Below are positions 1-9,446 of a stretch of DNA of 64,000 bases, in pieces. Origin of the DNA: Pseudoxanthomonas sp. (GTDB lineage: Bacteria > Pseudomonadota > Gammaproteobacteria > Xanthomonadales > Xanthomonadaceae); NCBI RefSeq assembly GCF_027498035.1, contig NZ_CP114978.1, positions 2,852,001 to 2,916,000 of the forward strand. Reading direction: 5' to 3'. The notes beneath the pieces were generated by a model. The model searched no databases, was not told the origin of the DNA, and saw only the letters and a list, made by a program, of their open reading frames with translations. The translations under genes were made by a program, and so were the position numbers. Each line of letters starts with the position of its first letter. The first letter of the stretch is position 1.

Positions 1-2233
1 GCCATCGTGCTCGACGGCGTAGTCGATGCGTCGCTCCATGCCCGACGGCACCGCCATGCGCGTCGGCGCCAGCGTGTCGATGCGCTGGCGGGTGGACCAG
101 TCGGTGGACGACTTCAAGGCTTCGCCCCAGTTCGCTTTCGTCGAGCGCGTCCAGGCGGGTCTTGCCGGCGAAGGCAGGCTTGAGCCACACATCCAGCGTT
201 GCCAGCAGCGCTTGGTCGGACAGGTCCGGCAGGTCGAGTTCCGGCATCCAGGCGCGCAGGTTGCGCACCCGGGCGCGCCATTGCTGCAGGTTGTCGGTCC
301 AGGACAACGCATCCAGGCCCAGCTCGCGCACCGCATCGGTGAGTGCGGCCGCGGCGTGTTGCGGGTCGATCTTCCCGGCCGGGCGGGCGTCGAGCACGAT
401 CGCGTCGAAACGCGACTCGCGCTGGGCCACCAGCGCGCGGCGGTCGCCATCCCAGCGCACATGGTCACCCGTGGAAAAGTGACTGGCGAAGCGCGCCCGC
501 AGGAAGCTTTCATCCACCGGCGCGCCGCGCAGGATCAGGCCATCACGCGCTTCGAACCGCAGTTCGTTGGCCACGATCCATGGCTCGCCGCGCAGGGCGC
601 TGTCGTCGAACAACCGCGCGGTGCGGCCATTGGCCAGCGCATAACGCAGCGGGTCGGTGGCATGGCGATAGCCGATGCGGTCGGGGAAGGCCAATGCCAG
701 CAGGTCGCCGAGCGCGTGGGCTTCGGTCTCGCGCGGCGGCGGCGCGTCTTCGCGCAGGCGGCGGCGCCACTGCTTGGCGGCCGCGTCGATGGCGGCAAGT
801 GCGGAGCGATGCGCATCGGCCGGCGCGCGGCCATGCCGGAACGCGGCCAGCGCACGCCAGCGTGCGGCCAGGGCATCGCCACCACCGCGCAAGGGATCGC
901 GCGCTTCCACCAGCGCGGCGATATCGCCGGCCAGTGCGCGGCTGGCACCGGCCGGCGCGGTCAGCAGCATGGTGGCCAGGCGCGGGTGGGTGCCGAGCTT
1001 CAACAGCTGCTTGCCCAGCGGGGTGATCGCATGGCTGCCATCGAGTGCACCCAGCCGCTGCAGCAGGTCGCGCGCGGCGGCCAGCGGACCCGGCGGCGGC
1101 GGATCAACGAAGCGCAGGTCGTCGCTGCCCCAGGCCGCCAGTTCCAGCGCCAGGCCTGCGAGTTCGACCTGGGCGATTTCCGGCCGGCGCTGCGGCTCCA
1201 GGCGCTGCGAGGCCGGCCACAACCGCCAGGCCACGCCTTCGGCGACACGGCCTGCGCGACCGGCACGCTGGTCGGCCGAAGCCTGGGCGATATGCACCAC
1301 GTCCAGCCGCGAGAAACCGCTATTGGGATCGAAGCGCGGCTCGCGCGCCAGGCCGCTGTCGATCACCACGCGCACGCCCGGCAAGGTCACCGAAGACTCG
1401 GCCACGTTGGTCGCCAGGACCACGCGGCGACGGCCATCGGGATCGGGCTGCAGCACGGCCGACTGCTGTTCGACCGGCAGCTCGCCATGCAGGGCGAGCA
1501 CGCTGACCTCGGCCAGGGCCGCGCTGTCGCGCAGCGCGGCGTCGACCCGCGCGATCTCGCGCTGCCCGGGCAGGAATACCAGCACATCGCCCGGGTGCGC
1601 AGCGATGGCCGCCTCGACCGCACGCCGGGCCTGCGGTTCCAGCGCCTCGTCGCGGCGCGCGGGGAAATGCGAAACGGCGACCGGCCAGCTGCGGCCTTCA
1701 CTGGACAGGCGCGGCGCGTCCAGCCACTGCGACAGGCGCGCACCATCTAGCGTGGCCGACATCACCACGATGCGCAGCTCCTCGCGCAGCGCGCCCTGCA
1801 CATCCAGTGCCAGCGCCAGGCCGAGGTCGCCGGCCAGGTGGCGCTCGTGGAATTCGTCGAACAGCAGCGCACCGACGTCTTCCAGCAGCGGGTCGTCCTG
1901 CAGCATCCGGGTCAGGATGCCTTCGGTGACCACTTCGATCCGGGTGCGCGCGCTGGTCTTGTTGTCGAAGCGGATGCGGTAGCCGACGGTGTCACCGACC
2001 ACCTCGTTCAACTGCCTGGCCATGAAGCCGGCCGCGGCGCGCGCAGCCACGCGCCGCGGCTCCAGCATCACGATCCTCTTGCCGGCCAGCCATGGCGCAT
2101 CCAGCAACGCCAGCGGCACCTGGGTGGTCTTGCCGGCGCCGGGCGGGGCTTCCAGCACCAGGCGCGGATGCTCCTGCAGCGACTGCATCAGCTGCGGCAA
2201 CAGGGACGAAATGGGGAAGGACGCGGACGACAT
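1..2233 (-). pseudogene. hrpB: ATP-dependent RNA helicase HrpB, frameshifted and cut by window edge
   Basis: DEAH-box helicase of the HrpB family. From the start at 2233 it reads MSSASFPISS, then Walker A (PPGAGKTTQ), the DEFH box in FDEFHERH, motif III (SAT), and motif VI (QRAGRAGR) after TNVAESSVTLP. All are in one frame down to about position 128. The conserved C-terminal HrpB region (TRQRIDTLAP, then RMAVPSGMERRIDYA) continues only in the neighbouring frame, because a run of four C at 124-127 (GGGG on the coding strand) has one base too many. With GGG the text would read ELGEALKSSTDW without a break. The rest of the C-terminus lies outside the window. The gene is divergent from tatD, with starts 68 bp apart. 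The family is certain; whether the break is real is not. Confidence 0.85.
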
Positions 2234-2301
2234 CGGCACAAGGATAAGGCGCGCGGGCCGTGCACCCTACAATGCGCGTCCCACGTCGCACCGTCTCCCG
2301 C

Positions 2302-3096
2302 ATGCACCTGATCGATATCGGCGCCAACCTGACCCACGATTCCTTCGACCGCGACCGCGACGCCGTGCTGCAGCGTGCACGCGCGGCCGGCGTGGCCCAG
2401 CTGGTGATCACCGGCGCCAGCCGCGAGCATTCACCCAAGGCGCTGGAACTGGCGCGCGCGCATCCAGGCTTCCTGTTCGCCACCGCCGGCGTGCATCCAC
2501 ACCACGCCACCGAGTACACCGACGAATGCGACGCGGAGATGCGCGCGCTGCTCGCCCAGCCCGAAGTGGTGGCGGTGGGCGAATGCGGGCTGGACTACAA
2601 CCGCGATTTCTCGCCGCGCCCGGCCCAGCGCAAGGCGTTCGAACGCCAGCTGCAAAGCGCAGTGGATACCGGCAAGCCGCTGTTCCTGCACCAGCGCGAC
2701 GCGCATGCGGATTTCATGGCGGTGATGAAGCAGTTCGCCGGGCAGCTGCCGGCCGCGGTGGTGCATTGCTTCACCAGCACCCGCGAAGAACTGTTCGACT
2801 ACCTGGACCAGGACTGGCACATCGGCATCACCGGCTGGCTGTGCGACGAACGCCGGGGCGCGCACCTGCGCGAACTGGTGCCGCACATTCCGGCCAATCG
2901 GCTGATGCTCGAAACCGACGCGCCCTACCTGCTCCCGCGCACGCTCAAGCCGCTGCCGAAGGACCGTCGCAACGAGCCGTCGTTCCTGCCGCATATCGCG
3001 CAGGAAGTCGCGCGCGACCGTGGCGAGGACATCGCGATCACCGCCGCCCACACCACCGACACCGCGCGCGCGTTCTTCGGATTGCCCGCGGCCTAA
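2302..3096 (+). CDS. tatD: TatD family metal-dependent DNase/hydrolase
   Basis: Metal-dependent hydrolase of the TatD/YcfH family, known members of which have 3'-5' exonuclease activity in DNA repair. About 264 residues, the normal length. The TIM-barrel metal-site motifs are all visible: DIGANL near the start, AGVHPHH, GECGLDY, the histidine strand LHQRDAH, HCFT, and the C-terminal METD motif as LETDAPYLLP. I chose the ATG at 2302 because MHLIDIGANL is the family N-terminus. An in-frame ATG at 2260 would add 14 residues with no family resemblance. It is divergently transcribed from hrpB and looks monocistronic, since the next gene is on the opposite strand and converges with it. Confidence 0.93.
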   Translation: MHLIDIGANLTHDSFDRDRDAVLQRARAAGVAQLVITGASREHSPKALELARAHPGFLFATAGVHPHHATEYTDECDAEMRALLAQPEVVAVGECGLDYNRDFSPRPAQRKAFERQLQSAVDTGKPLFLHQRDAHADFMAVMKQFAGQLPAAVVHCFTSTREELFDYLDQDWHIGITGWLCDERRGAHLRELVPHIPANRLMLETDAPYLLPRTLKPLPKDRRNEPSFLPHIAQEVARDRGEDIAITAAHTTDTARAFFGLPAA

Positions 3097-3112
3097 CGGG
3101 CTGACGCCGGGG

Positions 3113-3622
3113 TCACTCGACCTTGTCGTCTTCCTGCTTGGCGTCTTCCATTGCTTCGGGTTCCAGCTCCTCGGCGGCGCGGTTGAGTTTGATGAACACG
3201 CCCCAGGCGATCAGCAGCACTGCGGCCGTGAGCCCGATCGCGCCGGCGTAGGGCAGCCTGGTCGGATCTTCGTGGACCAGTTCGAAGGTCATCACCAGGG
3301 TTTCGATCGACAGCGCGATCACGATGACCACCATGAAGCGCGACAGATACCGGCGCACGCGGGTTGGCCCGCTGACCTTGACGTCTCGCATCACCTCTTC
3401 CTCAAAGATCGTCTGGCCCAGCTCCATCGACACCAACGCGATGGTCAGCAGGCCGATGCATTCCAACACCAGGTTGAAGCGTGCGCGTGCGTCGCCCGTG
3501 TCCTGTTGGAAGGCGTGCAGCAGCTCGGTGCCGGCCATCCACATCAGGCCCACGCCGCACAGCACGAACAACACGATCACCACGACGTGGCCGACCAGGA
3601 ACACCTTTTCGAACGCCTTCAT
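3113..3622 (-). CDS. Conserved four-helix integral membrane protein, function unknown
   Basis: A 169-residue protein with four clear hydrophobic segments: about residues 7-29, 49-70, 91-113 and 124-146. It has a short N-terminal tail (MKAFEKVF) and a strongly acidic C-terminal tail rich in Glu and Asp. The arrangement recalls PsiE-like small membrane proteins, and Xanthomonas genomes carry proteins of this kind under vague names, but I see no catalytic motif and assign no function. Its 3' end faces tatD with only a 16-bp gap, and a 66-bp gap separates it from the reductase gene upstream on the same strand. Inner-membrane location is inferred from the helices. Confidence 0.75.
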   Translation of the reverse strand: MKAFEKVFLVGHVVVIVLFVLCGVGLMWMAGTELLHAFQQDTGDARARFNLVLECIGLLTIALVSMELGQTIFEEEVMRDVKVSGPTRVRRYLSRFMVVIVIALSIETLVMTFELVHEDPTRLPYAGAIGLTAAVLLIAWGVFIKLNRAAEELEPEAMEDAKQEDDKVE

Positions 3623-3688
3623 TGCCGTGCTCCGCGCGAATCGTGGCGTCGGAGCATGGGCAGTGTGACGTCGCCTCCGCGCGAAGGC

Positions 3689-4627
3689 TCAGCCGGCGGA
3701 CGCGGCCTGGAACACCTGCAGGTGGATCCACGCGGTTTCCAGGCGCGGCGCGCGCAGGCCGGCATGGGCCGCGCGATGGACCATGTCGCCGACGATATGC
3801 GCCGCTTCCACACGCTGGCCCGATTGCAGGTCGCGCAGCATCGAGGCGGTCAGGTCCGAACCGGGCTGGGTCAGGCGTTCCAACATGCTGACCTGCATGG
3901 TTTCCGGAATCGCCGCGCCGCTGGCCCTGGCCACGTCCACGCACTCGCGATACAGGCCGGTCATGAAATCGCGCCCGCCTTCGGCCGCGACGATCGCGCC
4001 GACGCTGCCGCGCAGCAGGCAGGTTGCCGCCGCCAGCGCCGTGAGGAAGCTGTACTTGGTCCACTGCGCCAGCGCGATATCGGCGGGATGTTCAAAATGC
4101 AGGCCCGCCTGCCTGCACACCGCAGCCAGCACCTGCGTGCGTACGCTGTCGGCTTGTCCGTCGCGCTCACCGAAGGTGATCGACGCGGCCTTGCCCAGGT
4201 GCAGCACTTCGCCGCCCTCGCCCTTCGTCGCACTGATGAAGCACAGCCCACCCAGCACCTTGTCCGCACCGAACCGCGCATCCAGCGCCGCGTAGTGCAG
4301 CAGTCCGTTGAGGATCGGCAGCACGGTCGTGCCCGGGCCGACCGCAGGCGCGATGGCTTCGATCGAACTATCCAGGTCGTAGGCCTTGCAGCTCAGCAGG
4401 ACCAGGTCGAACGGCGTGTCGGCAGCCAGCGCTGGCAGCGCGTCGGCGGTGACATGCGCCACCGGCAACTGCGCATCGCCCACCGGGCTCTTGATGATCA
4501 GGCCATTGCGCTGCAGCTGCGCGGCGCGGCCCTCGCGCACCAGGAAGGTGACATCGGCCCCGCCCTGCGCCAGCCGTCCACCGAAATACCCACCGGTGCC
4601 ACCGGCACCCAACACCAGAATCCGCAT
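3689..4627 (-). CDS. 2-dehydropantoate 2-reductase family protein
   Basis: Probable NADPH-dependent ketopantoate reductase (PanE/ApbA family), which makes pantoate for pantothenate and CoA synthesis. It has 312 residues, typical of the family. The N-terminus MRILVLGAGGTGGYFGG is the dinucleotide-binding Rossmann motif, and this decides the start at 4627; longer upstream in-frame starts lack family resemblance. The C-terminal helical domain contains KYSFLTALAAATCLLRGSVG, where the K (in WTKYSF) matches the family's conserved catalytic lysine region. The PanE family has several paralogous subgroups of uncertain substrate, so the reaction is likely but the gene symbol is withheld. It is on the same strand as the genes to its left but separate from them. 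Confidence 0.8.
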   Translation of the reverse strand: MRILVLGAGGTGGYFGGRLAQGGADVTFLVREGRAAQLQRNGLIIKSPVGDAQLPVAHVTADALPALAADTPFDLVLLSCKAYDLDSSIEAIAPAVGPGTTVLPILNGLLHYAALDARFGADKVLGGLCFISATKGEGGEVLHLGKAASITFGERDGQADSVRTQVLAAVCRQAGLHFEHPADIALAQWTKYSFLTALAAATCLLRGSVGAIVAAEGGRDFMTGLYRECVDVARASGAAIPETMQVSMLERLTQPGSDLTASMLRDLQSGQRVEAAHIVGDMVHRAAHAGLRAPRLETAWIHLQVFQAASAG

Positions 4628-4724
4628 CCGACCATCCACGCAACAAGGGGACCGGCATGTAAACACGTGTACCTGCACCTCGCCAACGGTGTGCGCCAAC
4701 CGCTGACGCGCACCACCGGGCGCG

Positions 4725-5756
4725 TTACTGCTTGACCAGCTCGACGCGACGGTTCTGCGCCTTGCCGTCTTCGCTTGCGTTGTCGGCCACCGGTTCGGCG
4801 GCGCCGAATCCTGCCGCCGACAACCGACCCGCATCGATGCCCTGCTCCGTGATGGCGGCGGCGACCGCCTTGGCCCTACCTTCGGACAGGATCTTGTTGT
4901 GCACCGCATCGCCGCTGTTATCGGTATAGCCGTTGACCGCCAAATTGAGCGGTGCATCCTCCTTGAGCAGTTGCACGACCTGGGTGATCTGCGGCTGCGA
5001 ATCGGGCAGGATCTCGGTCTTGTCGGTAGCGAAGTTGACGTGCAGGGCGACCTTGCCGGTCTTGTCGATCTGCGCCTTCAATTCCGCCGCGGGTAACAGC
5101 CCGGCGGTGATCTGCATCGGGGCGGTCTCAGCGATGAGCAACCCGCCGCCGAACTGGTAGCTGGACAGGTTGATCCAGATGTCGCGATCGGCGCGATGGA
5201 CGACAAACACCTTGACCGGGTTGCCAAGCACATTGCCAAGGCCATCGTTGAATCGCACGAGCGGATCGCCAGGCCAGGATTTGAGCGCGTCTTTCGCCAC
5301 GTCCGGAATGTCTCCGCCGAAGATCTCCTGGCCGCCCATCGCGGTCACGACAGTCTCTATGTTGCGAGTCAGCTCCAGCTGCGAAAACGTCTTGCCGCTG
5401 GCCGTGCTGACGCCGGTCCACCAAATCTTTCCCTCCACCGGCTCAAGCCGGTCGCCGGTCCACAGCGGGACCTGGTCGAAATCCGCTGTCTCCGTCCGGT
5501 TAGTCGGCTCGTAACCATCAGGCAGCTTGATATAGGGGAAGGCACCCAGCGCAACGCTCGACACCGGCAAGCTGGCCACATCAAACACCTTGGCTGCGGG
5601 GGATGCTGTGGCTGGCGCGGATGCGGCCTGGTCAGTTGCGGCGGAAGTTACAGCCGCGGCTGGCGTGTCTTGCGATGTTGGCGGTTCCTGCTTCTTGCAG
5701 GCCCCCAAGCCCATGACGATCGCTGCCAACAGTGCTGCCGTGTTGACCTGATTCAT
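4725..5756 (-). CDS. OmpA-family lipoprotein
   Basis: A 343-residue envelope lipoprotein. The N-terminus has a short signal peptide ending in a lipobox (GLGAC, Cys20), followed by an Ala/Thr/Ser/Pro-rich linker to about residue 55. The middle 170 residues resemble no domain I recognise. The C-terminal third is an OmpA-type peptidoglycan-binding domain: VNFATDKTEILPDS, then NLAVNGYTDNSGD, SEGRAKAV, and the terminal QNRRVELV. The NGYTDN and NRRVE blocks contain the residues that bind diaminopimelate in the family. It is probably anchored in the outer membrane and contacts the cell wall. The next gene upstream on the same strand starts 139 bp away, so it is likely a single transcription unit. 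Confidence 0.85.
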   Translation of the reverse strand: MNQVNTAALLAAIVMGLGACKKQEPPTSQDTPAAAVTSAATDQAASAPATASPAAKVFDVASLPVSSVALGAFPYIKLPDGYEPTNRTETADFDQVPLWTGDRLEPVEGKIWWTGVSTASGKTFSQLELTRNIETVVTAMGGQEIFGGDIPDVAKDALKSWPGDPLVRFNDGLGNVLGNPVKVFVVHRADRDIWINLSSYQFGGGLLIAETAPMQITAGLLPAAELKAQIDKTGKVALHVNFATDKTEILPDSQPQITQVVQLLKEDAPLNLAVNGYTDNSGDAVHNKILSEGRAKAVAAAITEQGIDAGRLSAAGFGAAEPVADNASEDGKAQNRRVELVKQ

Positions 5757-5894
5757 GCCTGACTCCCTTGTCCGATGCGAGAGGCGCAGTCTAGTGGGCC
5801 GCTCGATGGCACGACAAACAAGGGGAGTTTTCAGGGTCCTGCCGTCAGCCGAAGCTGATGGACACCCCTGGCCAGGACAAGCACATCGCGTGGG

Positions 5895-6698
5895 TCAGCT
5901 CCGCAGTCCCACGCCACGCTTGAGCAGCCACAGGCCCAGCGCGCCCAGTGCCACCACGAAGCCCAGCATCAGTGCGTAGGCCACCCATAGCGGCACGTCC
6001 GAGCTGCCCAGCAGGCCGTAGCGGAACGCGTTGACCATGTAGAAGATCGGGTTGAGATGGGTCAGCGCTTCGGCCCAGCCCGGCAGCAGCTTGACCGAAT
6101 AGAACACGCCGCCCAGGTAGGTCAGCGGGGTCAGGATGAAGGTCGGGACGATGGCGATGTCGTCGAACTTGCGCGCGTAGGCTGCGTTGACGAAGCCGGC
6201 CAGCGAGAAGATCGTCGCGCCCAGCAGCACCGTGGTCAGGGTCACCAATGGATGCGGCACGCGCACCGGGGTGAAGAACATCGCGATCACCAGCACGATT
6301 GCGCCGACCATCAGCCCGCGCAGCACCGCACCGGCGACGTAGCCCAGCAGGATCACCCAGTTGGGCATCGGGCTGACCAGCAGCTCTTCCACGTGGCGGC
6401 CGAACTTGGCGCCGAAGAAGCTGGAGCTGATGTTGCCGTAGCTGTTCTGGATCACGCTCATCATCACCAGGCCCGGCACGATGAACTGCATGTAGCTGTA
6501 GCCGCCCATGTCGCCCACGCGCGAGCCGATCAGGCCGCCGAAGATCAGGAAGTACAGGGTCATGGTGATCGCCGGCGGCACCAGAGTCTGGCCCCAGATG
6601 CGCAGGATGCGCGCCACTTCGCGGCGGGCGATGGTCCACAGCGCAGTCAGGTTGCGCTGGGTGTTGCTGGTGGTCGGTACCTGGGTCGGGTTGCTCAT
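5895..6698 (-). CDS. ABC-2 type transporter permease (YadH-like)
   Basis: Six-helix inner-membrane permease of an ABC-2 exporter, 267 residues. Typical features are the N-terminal cytoplasmic part TIARREVARILRIWGQTLVPP, the first helix ending in LIFGGLIGSRVGDMGG, the block YSYMQFIVPGLVMMSVI, and YLGGVFYSVKLLPGW followed by LNPIFYMVNAFRYG near the C-terminus. This pattern matches the YadH/YhhJ subgroup. Its ATG overlaps the stop of the ATPase gene upstream (ATGA), so the two are translationally coupled and form one exporter. The substrate is unknown; YadGH-like pairs are usually annotated only as multidrug or polysaccharide-type exporters. Confidence 0.9.
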   Translation of the reverse strand: MSNPTQVPTTSNTQRNLTALWTIARREVARILRIWGQTLVPPAITMTLYFLIFGGLIGSRVGDMGGYSYMQFIVPGLVMMSVIQNSYGNISSSFFGAKFGRHVEELLVSPMPNWVILLGYVAGAVLRGLMVGAIVLVIAMFFTPVRVPHPLVTLTTVLLGATIFSLAGFVNAAYARKFDDIAIVPTFILTPLTYLGGVFYSVKLLPGWAEALTHLNPIFYMVNAFRYGLLGSSDVPLWVAYALMLGFVVALGALGLWLLKRGVGLRS

Positions 6699-7666
6699 GC
6701 GGAAGCCTCCGTGGACGTGGCGGCGGGCGCGGCGATCATGCGCACGAACAACTCCTCCAGCCGGTTGGACTTGGTGCGCATCGAGCGCACGCGGATGCCG
6801 GCGGCCGCCAGCGCTTCGAACACACGGTTGAGGTCCATCGCGCGCGGCATGTCCAGGTCCAGCGTGTGCGGATCCGCCGCGATCAGGGTGGTGCCTTCGA
6901 TCACCGGCAGCTGCGCGGGCAGTTCACCTTCGATATCGAACAGGAAGCCTTCCACGTCCAGCTGCGCCAGCAACGCGCGCATCGGCCCCTGCTGCACGAT
7001 CCGGCCGTGGTTGATGATCGCCAGGTTGCGGCACAGGCTCTCGGCCTCTTCCAGGTAATGCGTGGTCAGGATGATCGTGGTGCCGGCGACGTTGATGTCC
7101 TTGAGCGTCTTCCACATGCCGCGGCGGATCTCGATGTCCACGCCGGCGGTGGGTTCGTCCAGGATCAGCAGCCGCGGCCGGGTCATCATGGCGCGGGCAA
7201 TCATCAGCCGGCGCTTCATGCCGCCGGACAGCGTGCGGCTCATCATGAAGGCCTTGTCCCACAGCTGGGCGCGCTTGAGTTCCTCTTCGGCGCGCGGGCC
7301 GGCTTCGCTGCGCGGGATGCCGTAGAACCCGGCGTAGTTCACCAGGATGTCGTAGGGCTTCTCGAACAGGTTGAAGTTGATTTCCTGCGGGACCAGGCCG
7401 ATCAGGCGCATGGCCGCATCGCGGTGCGTGTCGATGTCCACGCCGAACACCTTGACCGAGCCGGAAGTCAGGTTGACCAGCGAGGAGATGATGCCGATGG
7501 TGGTCGACTTGCCGGCGCCGTTGGGGCCAAGCAGGGCGAAGAAATCGCCAGGTTCGACATCCAGCGAGACGCCCTTGAGCGCTTCGACGCCGTTGTCGTA
7601 GCGCTTGGTCAGGTCGACGATGGACAGCGCCGGGACGTTGCCGGCCGCCGTGGGAAGAGAAGTCAT
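6695..7666 (-). CDS. ABC transporter ATP-binding protein (YadG-like)
   Basis: ATPase partner of the permease encoded downstream, 323 residues. It contains Walker A (GPNGAGKST), the Q-loop (GLVPQEINF), the signature LSGGMKRRL, Walker B LLILDEPTAGVD and the switch histidine in TTHYLEEAE, followed by a C-terminal regulatory extension of about 85 residues. The start at 7666 (MTSLPTAAG) was preferred over much longer in-frame extensions, which run through the divergent fpr gene. The 3' end overlaps the permease start by four bases. It is transcribed divergently from fpr. Confidence 0.92.
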   Translation of the reverse strand: MTSLPTAAGNVPALSIVDLTKRYDNGVEALKGVSLDVEPGDFFALLGPNGAGKSTTIGIISSLVNLTSGSVKVFGVDIDTHRDAAMRLIGLVPQEINFNLFEKPYDILVNYAGFYGIPRSEAGPRAEEELKRAQLWDKAFMMSRTLSGGMKRRLMIARAMMTRPRLLILDEPTAGVDIEIRRGMWKTLKDINVAGTTIILTTHYLEEAESLCRNLAIINHGRIVQQGPMRALLAQLDVEGFLFDIEGELPAQLPVIEGTTLIAADPHTLDLDMPRAMDLNRVFEALAAAGIRVRSMRTKSNRLEELFVRMIAAPAATSTEASA

Positions 7667-7765
7667 TGGATGGGCCTTTGCGCGGACATCAAGGCCCGCT
7701 GGACAGCGATTGCCTATTATAGGCGCCCCGCCCAGAACGCCCGGGCACCAGACCGTTCCACTGCC

Positions 7766-8518
7766 TTGGCCATTCCCCAGTTCCCGCTGAAGCTCGCCGA
7801 ACGCCGCATGATCGCGCCCACCGTGGGCCATTACGTGTTCACCCGGGCCGATGGCCAACCGCTGGACTTCATCCCCGGGCAGTTCATCCAGGTCCATTTC
7901 AGCTACGCCGACGGCACCGCCACGCGTCGCAGCTATTCGCTGGCCAACCTGCACGACCACGCACTGGGCCCGGGCGAATCGGTGGAGATCGCAGTGAGCT
8001 ATGTGCCCGGCGGTTCGGCCACGGCGCTGTTCGAAGGGCTGGACATTGGTGGCGAGGTGCAGGCCAGCGGGCCGTTCGGCCGTTTCTGCCTGCAGCCGGG
8101 CGACCACAACGGCCGCTACCTGCTGATCGCCACCGGCACCGGCGTCACCCCGTACCGGGCGATGCTGCCGGCACTGGCCACGCTGATCCGCGAGCGCGGC
8201 ATCGAAGTCATCCTGCTGCAGGGCGCGCGCAACCTGGGCGAGCTGCTGTACCACGACGAGTTCCGCGCCTTCGCCGACGCGCATCCGGAGTTCCGCTATC
8301 TGCCCTGCCTGTCGCGCGGCCTGCCCGACGCGGCCCATCCCGAGATGCGCCACGGCTACGTGCAGCAGTTCCTGGCCGAGATCGGCCCGGACCCGGCACG
8401 CGACATCGCCTACCTGTGCGGGAACCCGGACATGGTCGATGCCACGTTCGAAGCCTTGAAGGAAACCGAACTGCCGGTGCCGCAGATCCGGCGCGAAAAA
8501 TACGTCAGCTCGAAATAA
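7766..8518 (+). CDS. fpr: Ferredoxin--NADP reductase
   Basis: FAD-dependent ferredoxin/flavodoxin-NADP+ reductase. The FAD-binding barrel shows FIPGQFIQVHF and the RSYSLAN motif that binds the flavin. The NADP domain shows the pyrophosphate loop GTGVTPYRAML, then LLQGARN, and a late YLCGNPDMVD. The C-terminus EKYVSSK departs from endings that put an aromatic residue last, as in the bacterial subclass. The start is uncertain: no ATG precedes the first conserved strand. A TTG at 7766 gives LAIPQFPLKLAERRM and 250 residues, while the ATG at 7808 would clip the first strand. A TATTAT hexamer near 7714 could be the -10 of a short-leader or leaderless transcript. It is divergent from the YadG/H-like operon. 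Confidence 0.82.
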   Translation: MAIPQFPLKLAERRMIAPTVGHYVFTRADGQPLDFIPGQFIQVHFSYADGTATRRSYSLANLHDHALGPGESVEIAVSYVPGGSATALFEGLDIGGEVQASGPFGRFCLQPGDHNGRYLLIATGTGVTPYRAMLPALATLIRERGIEVILLQGARNLGELLYHDEFRAFADAHPEFRYLPCLSRGLPDAAHPEMRHGYVQQFLAEIGPDPARDIAYLCGNPDMVDATFEALKETELPVPQIRREKYVSSK

Positions 8519-8544
8519 GCGGGCACTTGTCTTGTAAAGCACGC

Positions 8545-8574
8545 TTGACATGTCCGGCCACCCACGCGCAGGAT
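8545..8574 (+). promoter_or_regulatory. Candidate sigma-70 promoter of the membrane protein/XRE pair
   Basis: A perfect TTGACA hexamer at 8545-8550 is followed 18 bases later by CAGGAT (8569-8574), a poor -10. The transcript would begin close to 8582, which favours ATG 8606 over the in-frame ATG at 8573 as start of the next gene. A second TTGACA-like hexamer occurs at 8589. The match is only partial, so this is a suggestion. Confidence 0.3.
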
Positions 8575-8605
8575 GATGTCAACCTCCCTTGACACCTGGT
8601 GCGCC

Positions 8606-9163
8606 ATGTCGACGCCTGCTCCTCGCTCCCTGCGCTGGCGCCTGCCGCTGATCGGGCTGTTTGTCCTGGTCACGGCCGTGTTGGCCTTGGTGCCGAGCTT
8701 GTTGCCCAGCCTCGGCACGTCCCAGCGCGACACCCTGCAAGGCATGGCGGCAGGCGCCGCCTGTTCACTGGCGTTGCTGCTGTTGGTCCTGGCGGTTCCC
8801 GCGGCGCGGCGCGCTTACTTCCAGCTGGTGGAAGCGCGCGAGCACGGCGGCCTGCGCGACAAGCGCGTGGCGTGGCTGTCGTGGACGGCGGTGGCGCTAT
8901 ACGTGGCGACCCTGGCCATGGCGCTCTACAGCACCGCCATGGTGTTGCACCTGCGCCAGCTCGACGAGCTGATGCGCAAGATCGAGATGGAAAGCTGGGC
9001 GCTGTCGGCGCTGGTGGTCTCGCAGGCCTACTTCGCCACCTGGGTGCTGCTGAAGGCGGGCCTGGTCCACGTCGATACCGGCAACGCGCTGCTGTGGCTC
9101 GGCGTGTGGCTGCTGATCGTGCGCACCGGCTTCTATGTCTGGCTGATGCGGCGCTACCTGTGA
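8606..9163 (+). CDS. Hypothetical four-helix membrane protein paired with an XRE regulator
   Basis: A 185-residue protein with four hydrophobic segments (about residues 9-30, 47-64, 87-108 and 124-150, the last possibly two helices) joined by short charged loops such as VEAREHGGLRDKR. I recognise no domain. Its stop overlaps the GTG of the small helix-turn-helix gene that follows, so the two are co-translated. This layout, a small membrane protein followed by a roughly 65-residue XRE repressor, recurs in many bacteria, where the regulator is thought to control its own operon. The start at 8606 was chosen over the in-frame ATG at 8573, which would add eleven polar residues. Confidence 0.7.
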   Translation: MSTPAPRSLRWRLPLIGLFVLVTAVLALVPSLLPSLGTSQRDTLQGMAAGAACSLALLLLVLAVPAARRAYFQLVEAREHGGLRDKRVAWLSWTAVALYVATLAMALYSTAMVLHLRQLDELMRKIEMESWALSALVVSQAYFATWVLLKAGLVHVDTGNALLWLGVWLLIVRTGFYVWLMRRYL

Positions 9164-9354
9164 ACAGCCGCGTGCGCGAACTGCGCGAGGCGCAGGGCTG
9201 GTCGCAGGCCACGCTGGGCGAACGTCTGGGCGTGTCGCGCCAGACCATCAACTCCATCGAAACCGGCAAGTACGACCCCAGCCTGCCGTTGGCCTTCCAG
9301 ATCGCCCGGCTGTTCGGCGAGCCGATCGAGGCGATCTTCCTGTTCGATCCGTAA
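9160..9354 (+). CDS. Small XRE-family helix-turn-helix transcriptional regulator
   Basis: A 64-residue protein that is essentially one HTH_3/XRE DNA-binding domain: VRELREAQGWSQATLGERLG, then VSRQTINSIETGKYDPS, and the typical end FGEPIEAIFLFDP. It resembles the YozG-like class of single-domain regulators. The GTG start at 9160 overlaps the preceding membrane-protein stop (GTGA), implying translational coupling. No effector domain is present, so if it responds to a signal it probably does so through its membrane partner or by dimerisation alone. Its targets are unknown; autoregulation of this operon is the obvious inference. Confidence 0.88.
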   Translation: MNSRVRELREAQGWSQATLGERLGVSRQTINSIETGKYDPSLPLAFQIARLFGEPIEAIFLFDP

Positions 9355-9446
9355 TCCCCGCCCCTGCCTTCGGTCACATCCGTCGGCACGACACGTCGTG
9401 TCAGCATCCACGCAGGAAATACCGCTGTCCTTCAAGGAGTGTCCTC

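Noticed and set aside
26..1750. Long plus-strand open frame over hrpB
   Set aside because: Shadow of the helicase; the minus strand has all the helicase motifs.
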